A DNA stretch of 64,000 nt from JAGOMW01 sp964596675 (GTDB lineage Bacteria > Patescibacteriota > Gracilibacteria > BD1-5 > UBA2023). Shown piece after piece: positions 52,801 through 62,487 of the stretch. The stretch's first letter is position 1. Every line of letters begins with the position of its first letter. The notes beneath the pieces were generated by a model. It made no database searches and had not been told where the DNA came from. It was given only the letters and a program-made list of their open reading frames with translations. Made by a program: the position numbers and the translations under genes. Where the stretch lies: NCBI GenBank assembly GCA_964596675.1, contig CAZQUZ010000005.1:1-64000 (forward strand). The letters run 5' to 3'.

Positions 52801-54102
52801 ATGATAGATATAAAAATCCTCCGCAATAATCCAGACCTCGTGCGCAAAGCCCTCCATGATAAAGTGACGAAATGAGTCAATCTCGATACGGTGATCGACC
52901 TCGATGTCCGACGAGTCGCCCTCGGACAAGACCTCGATGTACTCCGCGCTCGTCGTAATGAGATTTCTGCGAGCATGGGAAACGGTAAACCAGAGCCTGC
53001 AGTCCTCGAAGAGGCGAAAAGTATAAAGGAAAAAATCCAAACTCTCGAGCCAGAGTACGAACGCGTCGAAGCAGAGTTCCTCGCGCTCTATAAAAAAATC
53101 CCGAATATCCCGACCGCAGATACACCTATCGGACTCACTGAGGATGATAATGTCGTCGTGAAGCAGTGGGGGAAGATTCGCGAGTTCGACTTCGCAGTCC
53201 GCAATCACGCAGAAATCGCAGATATCCGCGGCTGGATAGATAAGGAGCGTGCTGCGAATGTCGCGGGTTCTCGATTCGCCTATCTGAAGTGAGACCTCGT
53301 GAAGCTCCAGTTCGCCCTCATACAGTGGGTCATGGACTCGCTCTCTGACTCGAGTGTGCTCGCGAGCATTATCGCCGAGCATGGGCTCTCTGTCTCAGAT
53401 AAGCCATTCACTCCAGTGCTCCCACCATACATGATAAAGACCGCTCCATACGATGCGATGGATCGCCTCGAGCCGAGTGAGGACAGATACAAGATAGAGG
53501 GCCAAGACCTCTGGCTCCAGTGAAGTGCTGAGCATGTCCTCGGGTCTATGCACGCAGGAGAAATCTTCGCAGAAGCAGAAATGCCAGTACGATATCTCGG
53601 ATATGCGACGTCATTTCGTGGGGAAGCTGGTACCTATGGGAAAGACATGGAGGGTATCATCCGCATGCACCAGTTCGATAAGCTCGAGATGGAGTCATTC
53701 TCGACGGCAGAGACATCTCACGATGAGCATCTCCTCTTCGCTGGTATCCAGGAGTACCTCATGCAGCAGCTTGAGATACCATATCAGAAACTGCAGAAGT
53801 GTACATTCGACATCGGAAAGCCAAATGCTAAGGGCTCTGATATCGAGGCATGGCTCCCAGGACAGAGCAAGTATCGTGAGACACACACCGCTGACTATAT
53901 GACTGACTATCAGTCTCGTCGCCTCCAGACGCGTGTCCGCAGAGCTTCAGGCGAGGTAGAGCTCATCCATACGAATGATGCGACCGCATTCGCATGTGGA
54001 CGCGCTCTCGTAGCTATCATGGAGAACTATCAGAATGCTGATGCGACTGTGACGGTACCGAAAGTGCTCAGGAATTATATGGGAGGGAAAGAGAGGATTT
54101 AA
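52801..54102 (+). CDS. serS: Seryl-tRNA synthetase
   Basis: 433 aa class II synthetase. The N-terminal coiled-coil arm (residues 30-100) is followed by motif 2 around FRGEAGTYGKDMEGI.RMHQFDKLE and by ETHTADYMTDYQSRRL plus NDATAFACGRALVAI (motif 3). Four TGA glycines: KVTKGVNL, LKGDLVKL, WLQGSAEHVLG and others. It starts at ATG without a T-box. The restriction-modification pair begins 4 bp after its stop. Confidence 0.95.
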
Positions 54103-54106
54103 AAAT

Positions 54107-54973
54107 ATGAAAAAAGAACAAAAAATTACATTTATTGATTTATTTGCTGGTATATGATGATTTCATATGGCATTTCACAATGTTTGATGAAAGTGTGTTT
54201 TTGCTTCTGAATGGGATGAAAGTGCCAGAAAGACCTATGAAGTTAATTTTTCCAAGACTGAAAAGGACTTATTTGATAGTTGAAATTTTATTGGAGACAT
54301 AACAAAAATTAACCCCTCTGATATACCTAATTTCAACATTCTATGTGCTGGCTTTCCTTGTCAGCCATTTTCGCAGGCATGATTTAAAAAATGATTTAAT
54401 GAAACGAGAGGTACTTTGTTTTTTGATATTGTTCAGATTATTAAAGAAAAGCAACCAGAGGCTTTCTTTCTTGAAAATGTACGTCATTTATTAAAACATG
54501 ATAATGGAAAAACCTTTGAAGTAATTCAAAGGACAATCGAAGAAGAATTAGGATATTCCTTCTTTTATAAGATAGTAAGGGCTTCTGATTTTTGACTTCC
54601 ACAAAATCGTCCAAGATTATTTATGGTTTGATTTCGAGATAAAAGTATTAAGTTTGAATTTCCTAATCCACTTCCTTTACAAATGACTATGTCTGATATT
54701 TGGTGATGAAAATGTCATAAGGATATATGATTTACGCTTAGAGTCTGAGGAAGATGATCAAAAATTGATGATAGAAGAAATTGGGATTCTTATTTTGTAA
54801 ATGATGAAATTCGAAGATTAACACCAAGAGAATGAAAGAAAATGCAATGATTTCCCGATAGTTTTATTTTTCCTTGAAGTGATACTGAATCCATGAAACA
54901 ACTCTGAAATTCTGTTGCTATTCCTGCAATCCAAGCAGTTGCTGAAAAAATTATTACCTATCTAAAGAAATAA
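54107..54973 (+). CDS. DNA (cytosine-5) methyltransferase, type II modification enzyme
   Basis: 288 aa. Motif I is LFAGIGGF with two consecutive TGA glycines (54155-54160). Motif IV is GFPCQPFSQ with the catalytic Cys85. Motif VI is ENV (123-125), motif VIII QNRPRLF, motif X GNSVAIPA. About 18 of 25 glycines are TGA, so nothing appears in the standard code. AT-rich. It starts 4 bp after serS and is followed 3 bp later by the endonuclease. It protects host DNA against the partner enzyme. The sequence specificity cannot be read. Confidence 0.93.
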
Positions 54974-54976
54974 AAT

Positions 54977-55579
54977 ATGTCCTCAAAACTCCAAACATTG
55001 TGATTCGTTCAGTGAGATACAACTAAAATGGCTGAGGTCTTTGATTCTCTTCTTGGTGACTTTGAGGCAGTAAAATATTCTACCCCAAGCGAATATGTGC
55101 AAAGATATTGGAATGTCTATAAATCAAGAGATATATCTAATAATAATTTAAATTGAAAGGTATTTGAATTAATATTATGAACATTGTTATATAGGGAATG
55201 AATTATTCCCTTGTATATTTGAGCAAAGGTCGCATTTGTTCCGAATGTCGTGTATGATCTAATGTACTATTCACAAGAATGTGGACCGATTTGTCTCAGC
55301 GCTAAAACCACCTTACGTGAGAGATATAAGCAGGCCGATTTGGAGGCAATCGCATTGAAATATGTCCATAGAAAGGCAAAAGCTTATCTTATTACGCTTG
55401 ATGAATGAGAAGCACTTGCAAATAAGCGAAAAATTGAAAAATGAGATATTATTTGACTGGATGATGTCATTGTTGCTAGTTCTGATGAATTCGATGCCTT
55501 AATAAAGTTTTTAAAGGAACTTAAGCTATCCGTAGCTCCAGAAATACAGGTAATACAAGCACAAAGTATTATATCATAG
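54977..55579 (+). CDS. Probable type II restriction endonuclease
   Basis: 200 aa, immediately downstream of the C5 methyltransferase. Asp94 (VYDLMYYS) followed 14-16 residues later by CLSAKTTLRERYKQ (Ser108, Lys110) fits the PD-(D/E)xK pattern, and the phrase SAKTTLRERYKQADLEA resembles several type II restriction enzymes. About 9 of 11 glycines are TGA. It ends at TAG. The assignment rests on the position and this motif. An accessory protein of the system is the main alternative. Confidence 0.7.
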
Positions 55580-55580
55580 T

Positions 55581-55640
55581 ATGCACCTCCTCCTCAATCC
55601 GCATCTCGACCTCTCCACATTCCGCATCACCATATTATAA
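55581..55640 (+). other. Short open stretch after the restriction gene
   Basis: ATG-HLLLNPHLDLSTFR..., 19 codons to TAA, with base composition like the chromosomal genes rather than the AT-rich restriction pair. It may be a remnant of a gene cut by the insertion, or nothing. The rest of 55641-55741 is AT-rich upstream sequence of the next gene, with no clear feature. Confidence 0.25.
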
Positions 55641-55741
55641 ATTTATCGTATATATTTGCATTAAGATTGTATTTTCTCATTCTTTTTTGACTTTCACAGA
55701 GTCAGCATATACTCGTGCCATTATTTTTCACTTTTTAGTGT

Positions 55742-56851
55742 ATGAGCATGAGTTATGATGCATTCTGGGAGGAGCTCTCATGAGCATATCCCATCTCGAA
55801 GGGAGAACTCCGACTGCCGATAGCGACTCATTGCCTCGAGGTATCAGGATTCGATATCGATGTATATCGCCCACAGTTCGAGGCTATCATAGAGGAGCTC
55901 ATATCCTCGGTCGAGAGCATCGGAAGAGATACTATCGCCACGAAAAATGCACAGGCAGAGATTATCCCATTTCTCTCGTGAAACTATACTGGAGTCGTGC
56001 GATTCGACTGTATGATAGATACGCGCTGAGCTCTGAAGATCATCGAGATAAACGCGGACTATCCAGATGGGCTCCTCCTCCATGACTATACATATGGTCT
56101 CCTGACAGGGGATACGGCATATCGAGGTAATCATCGAGCATATGAGCAATTTTTCCGAAAGGATGAGACGACATTTATCGCTATTCCGAAAGATGCATTT
56201 TTTCTCGATGCATATTATGGAGAGTATTTTTTCCTGAAAAATATGGGATATCCCGTGTATATCGGGTCATATGATGTGCTCACGCGTGATGGCGAGAGTC
56301 TCATGTGTGAGTGACATACTATCCACCATATCCGTCGATGTGTCGAAGTCGGGAAGATGACGAGTGATGATGCTGAGCGTCTACGATGAGCTCGTGTACG
56401 ATATACGAACTCATTCGATCTGCGTATCCTCTGACTGAAAGATAATCTCGCTCTCATCGACCATCCACTCATCCCGAAGACGATAGAGATCACGGATGAG
56501 AACTGGTGAGATTTTATCACAGAAAAAGATATGTGGGTCATAAAGCCGACGAATATGTTCGAGGGGCATGGTGTATATATCTGACGAGATCATAGTGACG
56601 ATGACTGGAGAGGATTCCTTATGAAGCATAAAAACGAGACCTACATCGCCCAGGAGTTCGTCGAGGTATCTCGAGTATCGATGGAGTTCTACGATGAGTG
56701 AGGTATAAAAGGTCGAGATGTATACTTCGATGTGTGTCCACATTTTTTCGTCGTAGATGGAAAAATAGTAGAGCAGTGAGTCACACTCGTACGCTACTCT
56801 GAGAATAAGATACTGAATGTCGCCCAAGGTGGGTGAATCGGATATATCTAG
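55742..56851 (+). CDS. ATP-grasp protein, glutathionylspermidine-synthase-like
   Basis: 369 aa. The arrangement of IIEINADYPDGLLLHDY, DMWVIKPTNMFEGHGVYIG and YIAQEFVEV suggests a circularly permuted ATP-grasp fold, as in glutathionylspermidine synthase and related peptide ligases. Ten TGA codons read as Gly, so the standard code yields only fragments. The substrate is unknown. It ends at TAG. Confidence 0.65.
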
Positions 56852-56867
56852 CACTGGGTGTATATAT

Positions 56868-56897
56868 AAAAAATCCTCTCATATGAGAGGATTTTTT
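56868..56897. terminator. Bidirectional terminator
   Basis: AAAAAATCCTCTC-ATAT-GAGAGGATTTTTT between the convergent ATP-grasp gene and phnA. The phnA stop TAA overlaps the T-run. Confidence 0.9.
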
Positions 56898-57120
56898 AGT
56901 CTACTTTTTTTACGAACTCTGTCCTGAGGACGAGTCACTTGATCTCAGGGATATTCGCAGTGATTTCTTCTATGTCGTCGGTGAGGCGGATATTCTTCAC
57001 TTTGGTTCATTTTTTTAGAGTCACTTTCGTTCCCTTTACAGAGAGTTCTTTCGTGAGCTGGACAGAGTCCCCAGAGGAGAGTATATTACCAAATGCATCT
57101 TTTGTTTCGAGGGTTTCCAT
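56896..57120 (-). CDS. PhnA/YjdM-type protein, C-terminal domain only
   Basis: 74 aa: DAFGNILSSGDSVQLTKELSVKGT followed by KKGTKVKNIRL and a closing EFVKKV. This is the PhnA C-terminal domain. The zinc-ribbon N-terminal part of YjdM is absent, as in many short homologues. Two TGA glycines are used (KKGTKV, IKGLVL). Function unknown; the family name refers to a phosphonate link that is not established. Confidence 0.8.
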
Positions 57121-57219
57121 AGGGAGAGAGATATGATATAGATGTGAGTATAGAGTATTTCGAGCGAAAATCAAAAAGAAGAGAGTTTGATTTCCTAAAA
57201 AAGTCTCTATAATCCCTCC

Positions 57220-57921
57220 ATGTCTAAACGTACTCTTTTTATCGGCGATGTACATGGATGCTATGATGAGCTCATGGAGCTCATAGAAAAAGTATGACTT
57301 CGCGATGAAGATGATCTCTATTTTGTCTGAGACCTTATCAATAAATGACCCAAGTCACTCGAAGTCGTAGAGTGGATACGGAGCCGTCCAAATACATGGA
57401 GTGTCATCGGAAATCATGAATATTTCCTGATGATGACTGATGTGGAATGGGAACATATGCTCGAGACACATCCAGATATGAGTGAATGAAGAAAGGCATG
57501 GATAACCTCAGGACGAGCGCGCACTGGTATGATTGCTGAGATATTTGTTCGTGAAGATCTACGAGCGTGGCTGATGAGTCTACCATTTTTCATAGAAAAA
57601 GAATCATTTATAGTGTTGCATGCAGGTATACATCCTGATTTTTGACTCCAGAGTTCACCTGAGATTATGACCATGATACGTGAGTACCATGAAAAACCAT
57701 GGTATGAATACTATACAGGAACAAAGCCTATTATCTATGGGCACTGGGCGGTAGATGGTCTTCGCATTCGAAAAAATACTATCGGACTCGATACGGGTTG
57801 CTGTTTCGGGGGGCACCTTACGTGTTATTGTTTGGAGACGGGAGAGATTTGGCAGGTAAAAGCGCATAACGTCTATAAGTTTATCCCGATATGGAAAGAT
57901 AAGCTCATGCATATACGATAA
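57220..57921 (+). CDS. Metallophosphoesterase, ApaH/PrpA-like
   Basis: 233 aa. PPP-family motifs: GDVHGCYDEL, GDLINKGPKS (Gly of NKG from TGA), GNHEYF, GHWAVDG and LDTGCCFGGHLTCY. Either a diadenosine tetraphosphatase or a protein phosphatase; I cannot decide. Seven TGA codons occur, several in active-site loops (FVGDL). Confidence 0.85.
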
Positions 57922-57928
57922 AAAAATC

Positions 57929-57956
57929 TTGACGAGAGGTGTATTTTCAGCATAAT
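57929..57956 (+). promoter_or_regulatory. Promoter of the small membrane protein group
   Basis: TTGACG (57929-57934), a 16-bp spacer and CATAAT (57951-57956). Confidence 0.65.
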
Positions 57957-57965
57957 CTCACTTAA

Positions 57966-58007
57966 TTCCTGGACATATCTGCAAAATAGAGATATGGAGA
58001 TCAGGAA
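57966..58007 (+). promoter_or_regulatory. Structured 5' leader
   Basis: Nested stems TTCCTG/CAGGAA (outer) and CATATCT/AGATATG (inner, with a GCAAAATAG loop), then ATACAAATAAGGAGG and the start codon at 58034. The CATATC..GATATG stem followed by a strong Shine-Dalgarno recalls leaders A and B near 36 kb. Confidence 0.5.
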
Positions 58008-58033
58008 AATCATACAAATAAGGAGGTATATCT

Positions 58034-58552
58034 ATGGAAATTGTGCAAGGCTTAGGATTTATCCTAATGCTAATCGTCGCGATACTATTCCCTGATAAGA
58101 TATTACATTTATTAGGATTTATCGTCGCTACGGTAGTCGTCAGTGTAGTCTTGGCTCATAGATTTCTCAGAAAGCTATGGTGACTAAAATCTAAATACAA
58201 AAGGAGTGGTACAATGAATACAAATTTTAATATGATAATGCAAATTATCATAATCGGTTCCGTCGGTCTTCTTTGTTTTGGTCCTGTCTGGAGCTTTTCC
58301 AAAAAGATTCTACGATTTTTCCTCGTGAAACATCAGTATGCTACAGAATTTATAGTTCTGTTCGGTGGCTGCATAGTATGTTTCGGAATTATATATGAAC
58401 TTTCCTGGCAAAAGATACCAATGGCATTTCCAAATATGAGAACTCCACTCATCTTCGGCGTAATATTCTTTGCTTATATGTTTCTGCGATGGATACTATA
58501 TCATCTCAGAGATATGGATAGAGTACTACCTGTTTATGATAAGGAGCCTTAA
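58034..58552 (+). CDS. Membrane protein, 172 aa, or two proteins sharing a frame
   Basis: Read with TGA (58181-58183) as Gly, one frame runs from the ATG at 58034 to the TAA at 58550. It encodes two membrane segments, a basic linker (GLKSKYKRSG), then three or four more segments. An AAAGGAG site and ATG at 58214 suggest that a second, shorter protein of 112 aa is also made from inside. In the standard code there would be two genes of 49 and 112 aa. Not recognised. Confidence 0.5.
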
Positions 58553-58578
58553 CTTTTTATATTATTAGGAGAAATAGT

Positions 58579-58713
58579 ATGGCAAAAACTAAATCAGTAC
58601 TGGGCTATATCATCCTCGGTGTAGTTATGATCATCGCGAGTCTCACACTCCAGATGCATACACCTCACCAAAAAAATAATCCCTATCATGGATTCGTAGA
58701 ATCCTGTGGATAG
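58579..58713 (+). CDS. Small membrane protein, 44 aa
   Basis: One hydrophobic segment (GYIILGVVMIIASLTL) followed by a polar tail with NPYHGFVESCG. A Shine-Dalgarno (AGGAG) lies 9 bases upstream. It ends at TAG. Confidence 0.6.
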   Translation: MAKTKSVLGYIILGVVMIIASLTLQMHTPHQKNNPYHGFVESCG

Positions 58714-58739
58714 GCATCAAACAAAAGGAGTTATACGTT

Positions 58740-58976
58740 ATGAGTCAGTCTCTGCAAGTAATACATGCAGCAGATATACCAAAAACACAGAAAATACTAC
58801 AAATAATCCAGGCAATTTCTGGAAAAAAGCTAGTAGAGTGTGATGGTAATACTGCTATATTTTATATCAATGATGGTGATATCACCATCACAGTTACAGA
58901 GGATCATCCTATCTCAGGTATGAGTATCAAAAAAATCGAGGATTATATAGCCGGAATACAAAAACGGGTGATATAA
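58740..58976 (+). CDS. Small soluble protein, 78 aa
   Basis: Not recognised. It has an alpha/beta pattern (IQAISGKKLVECDGNTAIFYINDGDITITV). AAGGAG lies about 10 bases upstream. Last gene of the Shine-Dalgarno-led group. Confidence 0.6.
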   Translation: MSQSLQVIHAADIPKTQKILQIIQAISGKKLVECDGNTAIFYINDGDITITVTEDHPISGMSIKKIEDYIAGIQKRVI

Positions 58977-58986
58977 TTTTCATAAT

Positions 58987-59012
58987 AAAAACTCCGCATA
59001 TGCGGAGTTTTT
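58987..59012. terminator. Bidirectional terminator, perfect palindrome
   Basis: AAAAACTCCGCAT / ATGCGGAGTTTTT, fully symmetric, between the convergent 78-aa gene and thrS. Confidence 0.9.
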
Positions 59013-59017
59013 CCTTT

Positions 59018-60910
59018 TTATAGTGCTTTCGTCGATATCTCTTCTCAGATACGAGTGATGAAGTCTGCTCGTGACTCTGTGGTTTTTGCCTGTGTCTTAT
59101 AGTTCCTGACGGCGAGTGTACCAGAGCTCATCTCTTGCTCACCGACGACGAGAATATAGTTCACATGGGTCATCTCAGCATTTCGCATCTTCTTCCCGAG
59201 GCTATCAGACGAGTCATCGACACTCGCGCGGATATTCGCGAGAGAGAGTGATCACTTCACTTCATAGGCATAGTCTACGAACGCCTCACCCACAGGGATG
59301 ACGCGCACCTGCTCTGGAGCGAGCCAGAGAGGGAATACTCCCGCGAAGTGCTCTATCATGATACCCATAAATCGCTCGAGTGAGCCAGATATAGCGCGGT
59401 GGATGACGACTGGTTGCTCATCTTCTCACTTTTCATTTTTAAAACTGAGGCCAAATCGATGCGGCTGGTTAAAGTCACACTGTATCGTCGCGAGCTGCCA
59501 CTCACGACCGATCGCATCACGGAACATAAAGTCCAGCTTCGGTCCATAAAATGCTGCTTCACCAGGCATCGGACGATAGTTGAGCCCATTTGCTTTCGCG
59601 GCATCTTCGAGGGCTTTCTCCGCTATCTGCCACACATCATCTCCGCCGAGATACTTCTCTGGTGTCTCGGGGTCACGGATGGAGAGTGAGACCCAGTAGC
59701 CGTCCATGAGTCCGAATGTCGTATAGAACGTTTTGATAATATCGACTATCGTGCCGACCTCTGCCTCTATCTGACTCACACGACAGAAGAGGTGTCCATC
59801 ATCCTGCGTGATAGAGCGTACACGGGTGAGACCAGAGAGCTGTCCAGTCTTCTCATCGCGGTATACAGTCGCCGGCTCGAAGTATCTCACGGGCATATCT
59901 CTATAGGAGAACTGGTTATCCGCAAAGAGCTGCATATGGTGAGGACAGTTCATCGGCTTTAGGAAAAAGTTTTCTTTCGAAGTTCCTCCATACACAGAGA
60001 ACATATCTTCGAGGTACTTCCCGGCGTGACCAGAGGTCTGGTAGAGCTCCTCTTTCGCGAGGTGAGGTGTACAGACACGGAGGTAGTCCTTACCCGAGTG
60101 GAGCTCCCAGAGGTAGTCCTTTATCGCTTCGCGGATGATCATACCGTTCGGCTGGATGAGTGGGAGACCAGAGCCGACCATATCCGATACAGTGAAGAGC
60201 TTTAGCTTTTTTCCGAGGATACGGTGGTCGCGTTTTTTTGCTTCTTCCATCATGGTCTGGTAGGCATCGAGCTCGGCTTTTGACTCGAATGCGAGACCAT
60301 AGATACGCGTGAGTTGCTTATTTTTCGCGTCACCTCGCCAGTAGGCACCCGCCAGCTTATCGAGGGTAAATGAATCCTCTGGGATATCATTCGTGTGGAG
60401 GACATGAGGACCCTGACACATATCGATAAATGTGGAAGTGCGGAAGTCGAAATCTGAAACTCCCTGTTCTTCGCTCGTCACGATGGTTTCATCACCCGCG
60501 GTTTGTGCATATGTCATCGGATTCTCGAGAAATGCAAATGGGGCATATGCGGGATTCTGGAACTTGCCGATATTCGCGAAAAATGATATCGTCGTCTCGC
60601 CACGAGCCTCGAGATCTACTATCATCTCGTATTTATAGTCTTCACCGAGCGCTGTCGTGAATGCTTTCGCATCAGCGACAGAGAGTGAGAACTGTCGGAA
60701 CTCCTGTCCCTCGCGGACGATGGAGCGCATCTTTTTCTCGATGTCTTTGAGCTTCGCCTCTTCGAGGGTAGCATCACCGAAGTCGATATCATAGTACCAT
60801 CCATTATCGACATCAGGTCAGATAGCGAGCTTCGCATGTGGTCACATGACCATCCGAGTGGCCTGGGCCATGATGTGGGAGAGGGAGTGGCGGTGAGTCG
60901 AGAGAGACAT
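59018..60910 (-). CDS. thrS: Threonyl-tRNA synthetase lacking the TGS domain
   Basis: 630 aa class II synthetase. It begins directly with the editing domain (HRHSLSHIMAQATRM; NGWYYDIDF), so the N-terminal TGS domain of most bacterial enzymes is missing. Catalytic core: PMNCPHHMQLF (zinc Cys/His), FEPATVYRDEKTGQLSGL (motif 2), GDDVWQIA..., and a normal anticodon-binding domain with VRVIPVGEAF. About five TGA glycines. No T-box was seen upstream. Confidence 0.95.
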
Positions 60911-61020
60911 AGAAGTGGAGTTATTAAGGGTAGTAAATAGTATTTAATTTGGTTTATTTTTTCATAGTTCTTCATTTTTTAAAATCTCACATAGAAGACA
61001 AGAGAGAGTTCGAGAATGAG

Positions 61021-61335
61021 CTACTCTATGGATGTAGCAGGCTCGCACCATACTAGACTGCCTGGCGATCGGAATACCCTCACTCTCATACCATCTGGAC
61101 AGGTGGATTCTTCACCATTTTGGAGAGCTTCCTTATATCCATTTGTTTCCATGGTTTCTACTGAAGTCTTGCATCCAGTGATAGTCGCCTCATCATTCAT
61201 ACTGTCACACCGTCATCGGAGAGTGTCATAGTAGGATGCTGGGGTTTCTATAGTGGTCTCTGGAGTGACCTCGGGAGATGATGACACACATGAGCTCAGT
61301 GAGAGTATCGCTGTGATGAGGAATATATATTTCAT
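61021..61335 (-). CDS. Lipoprotein, 104 aa
   Basis: Signal peptide with lipobox LSLSSC. The mature domain has four further Cys (CDSMND, GCKTS, TCPDG, WCEP), which may form two disulfides. One TGA (TLRGRCDS). Not recognised. VKOR upstream could oxidise such cysteines. Confidence 0.65.
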
Positions 61336-61361
61336 AAAAAAATAAGTTATAAATGAGAGTA

Positions 61362-61760
61362 TTAACGTATGGTGCTACAGAGGAGTTCATCTTGGGTTTT
61401 CTTTTCATCGAGAGCCCGGATGACGGATTCAGGTATCTTACACTTTCCGTTTTTTATATCTTCGTCAGTGTTGCCCGCCTGCTGACACTGTTTATTACCA
61501 GCTTCGAAAAATGCATCACGAGCTTTTTTTAGACACGCTTCATCGGGAGCCTCTTCTGTCGTCATGCCGTCGATTATAGATACGGGTTCAGTATCAGTTT
61601 TTGGTTTTTGTTGGGGATTTGATTTGAGTGAGGCGACCTCGTGGTCGAGTCTTTTTATCTCAGCTTCGAGTGTAGCTATGCGAGTATCTGTCGTGGAGTC
61701 CAGATAGTTTCATACGCAAGATGAGAGGAAGATGAGTGGGATGAGGATGAGAGATTTCAT
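61362..61760 (-). CDS. Lipoprotein, 132 aa
   Basis: Lipobox FLSSC followed by V-G(TGA)-N. A coiled-coil stretch (RIATLEAEIKRLDHEVASL) and a C-terminal domain with four Cys (EACLKK, KQCQQAG, GKCKIP, LLCSTI). Not recognised. It is co-directional with VKOR and the other lipoprotein. Confidence 0.65.
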
Positions 61761-61775
61761 AAAAAATAGGAAAGA

Positions 61776-62228
61776 TTATTTTTGTTTCCATATACACACC
61801 GACAGCACACATATCGTCACGATGATGACGGTGCACATCGCACAGAGCGGACAGAAGACTCCGACGATAATCTCCTGTGAGATGACATACGAGTTAAAGA
61901 GTATACCACCAGCAGAGAGTCCAGTGAGGACTCGTGCCGGGAGGAGTGTCTTCGACCACCATCCCCAGAGCGCGATGATGAAGAGGATAGGGTAGACGAC
62001 TGCAGCTATCATGGGAAATGCGACCTTCATATCGCCGAGGGAGAAGATGATGGCACGTGGAGACTGGAGTATCCCAGAGCACGAGAGTGACTCCGAGAGA
62101 TCACATGGCATCATCTGGAGTGCAGCGCTATCTGCACCGTTCCAGTACTGATATGCAGGGATAGAGAGATAAAACGCATTAAAAATACCGATAGCAGCGA
62201 GAGCGGCGATGATGAGATATTTTTTCAT
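61776..62228 (-). CDS. Vitamin K epoxide reductase (VKOR) family protein
   Basis: 150 aa, four membrane segments. Active-site CPLC in the last segment pair, and a loop Cys pair (CDLSESLSC). VKOR homologues oxidise DsbA-like partners with quinone for disulfide formation outside the membrane. No DsbA is visible in this window, but the two downstream lipoproteins are Cys-rich and plausible substrates. No TGA. Confidence 0.85.
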   Translation of the reverse strand: MKKYLIIAALAAIGIFNAFYLSIPAYQYWNGADSAALQMMPCDLSESLSCSGILQSPRAIIFSLGDMKVAFPMIAAVVYPILFIIALWGWWSKTLLPARVLTGLSAGGILFNSYVISQEIIVGVFCPLCAMCTVIIVTICVLSVCIWKQK

Positions 62229-62303
62229 AAGTAAGGGGGATTAAGAGATGATGGTGCTTATTATTCCGGACGCATTCAGAAATCTTCATTATGACATTGT
62301 TTT

Positions 62304-62454
62304 AAAAAACTCCCCGCGTCTTGCAGGGAGTCCACATGGAAAAACCGCTTACAAGAACGTCGAGAGTGAGCGTGATGTCTGCGTACCAAGTCATGTGACC
62401 ATAGGAGCGGTTGGTGAAGATACTCCTAGTATAGTGAAAAATGGATTTTTGCAA
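62304..62454 (-). promoter_or_regulatory. Candidate attenuated leader of the VKOR operon, or a separate small RNA
   Basis: On the minus strand: TTGCAA (62449-62454), TATACT (62428-62433, spacing 15), then about 90 bases with a long-range AACCGCT/AGCGGTT stem, then ACTCCCTGC..GCGGGGAGT and six U (62304-62331). VKOR starts 76 bases later. No convincing reading frame lies inside. Either the terminator attenuates VKOR or this is an independent RNA. Confidence 0.45.
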
Positions 62455-62462
62455 TATTTCGT

Positions 62463-62485
62463 AAAAAAATCACCCGAGTGGGTGA
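62463..62485 (-). terminator. Terminator of the 62488-63258 gene
   Basis: TCACCC-GAGT-GGGTGA with an A-run on the left giving seven U on the minus strand. Confidence 0.85.
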
Positions 62486-62487
62486 GA

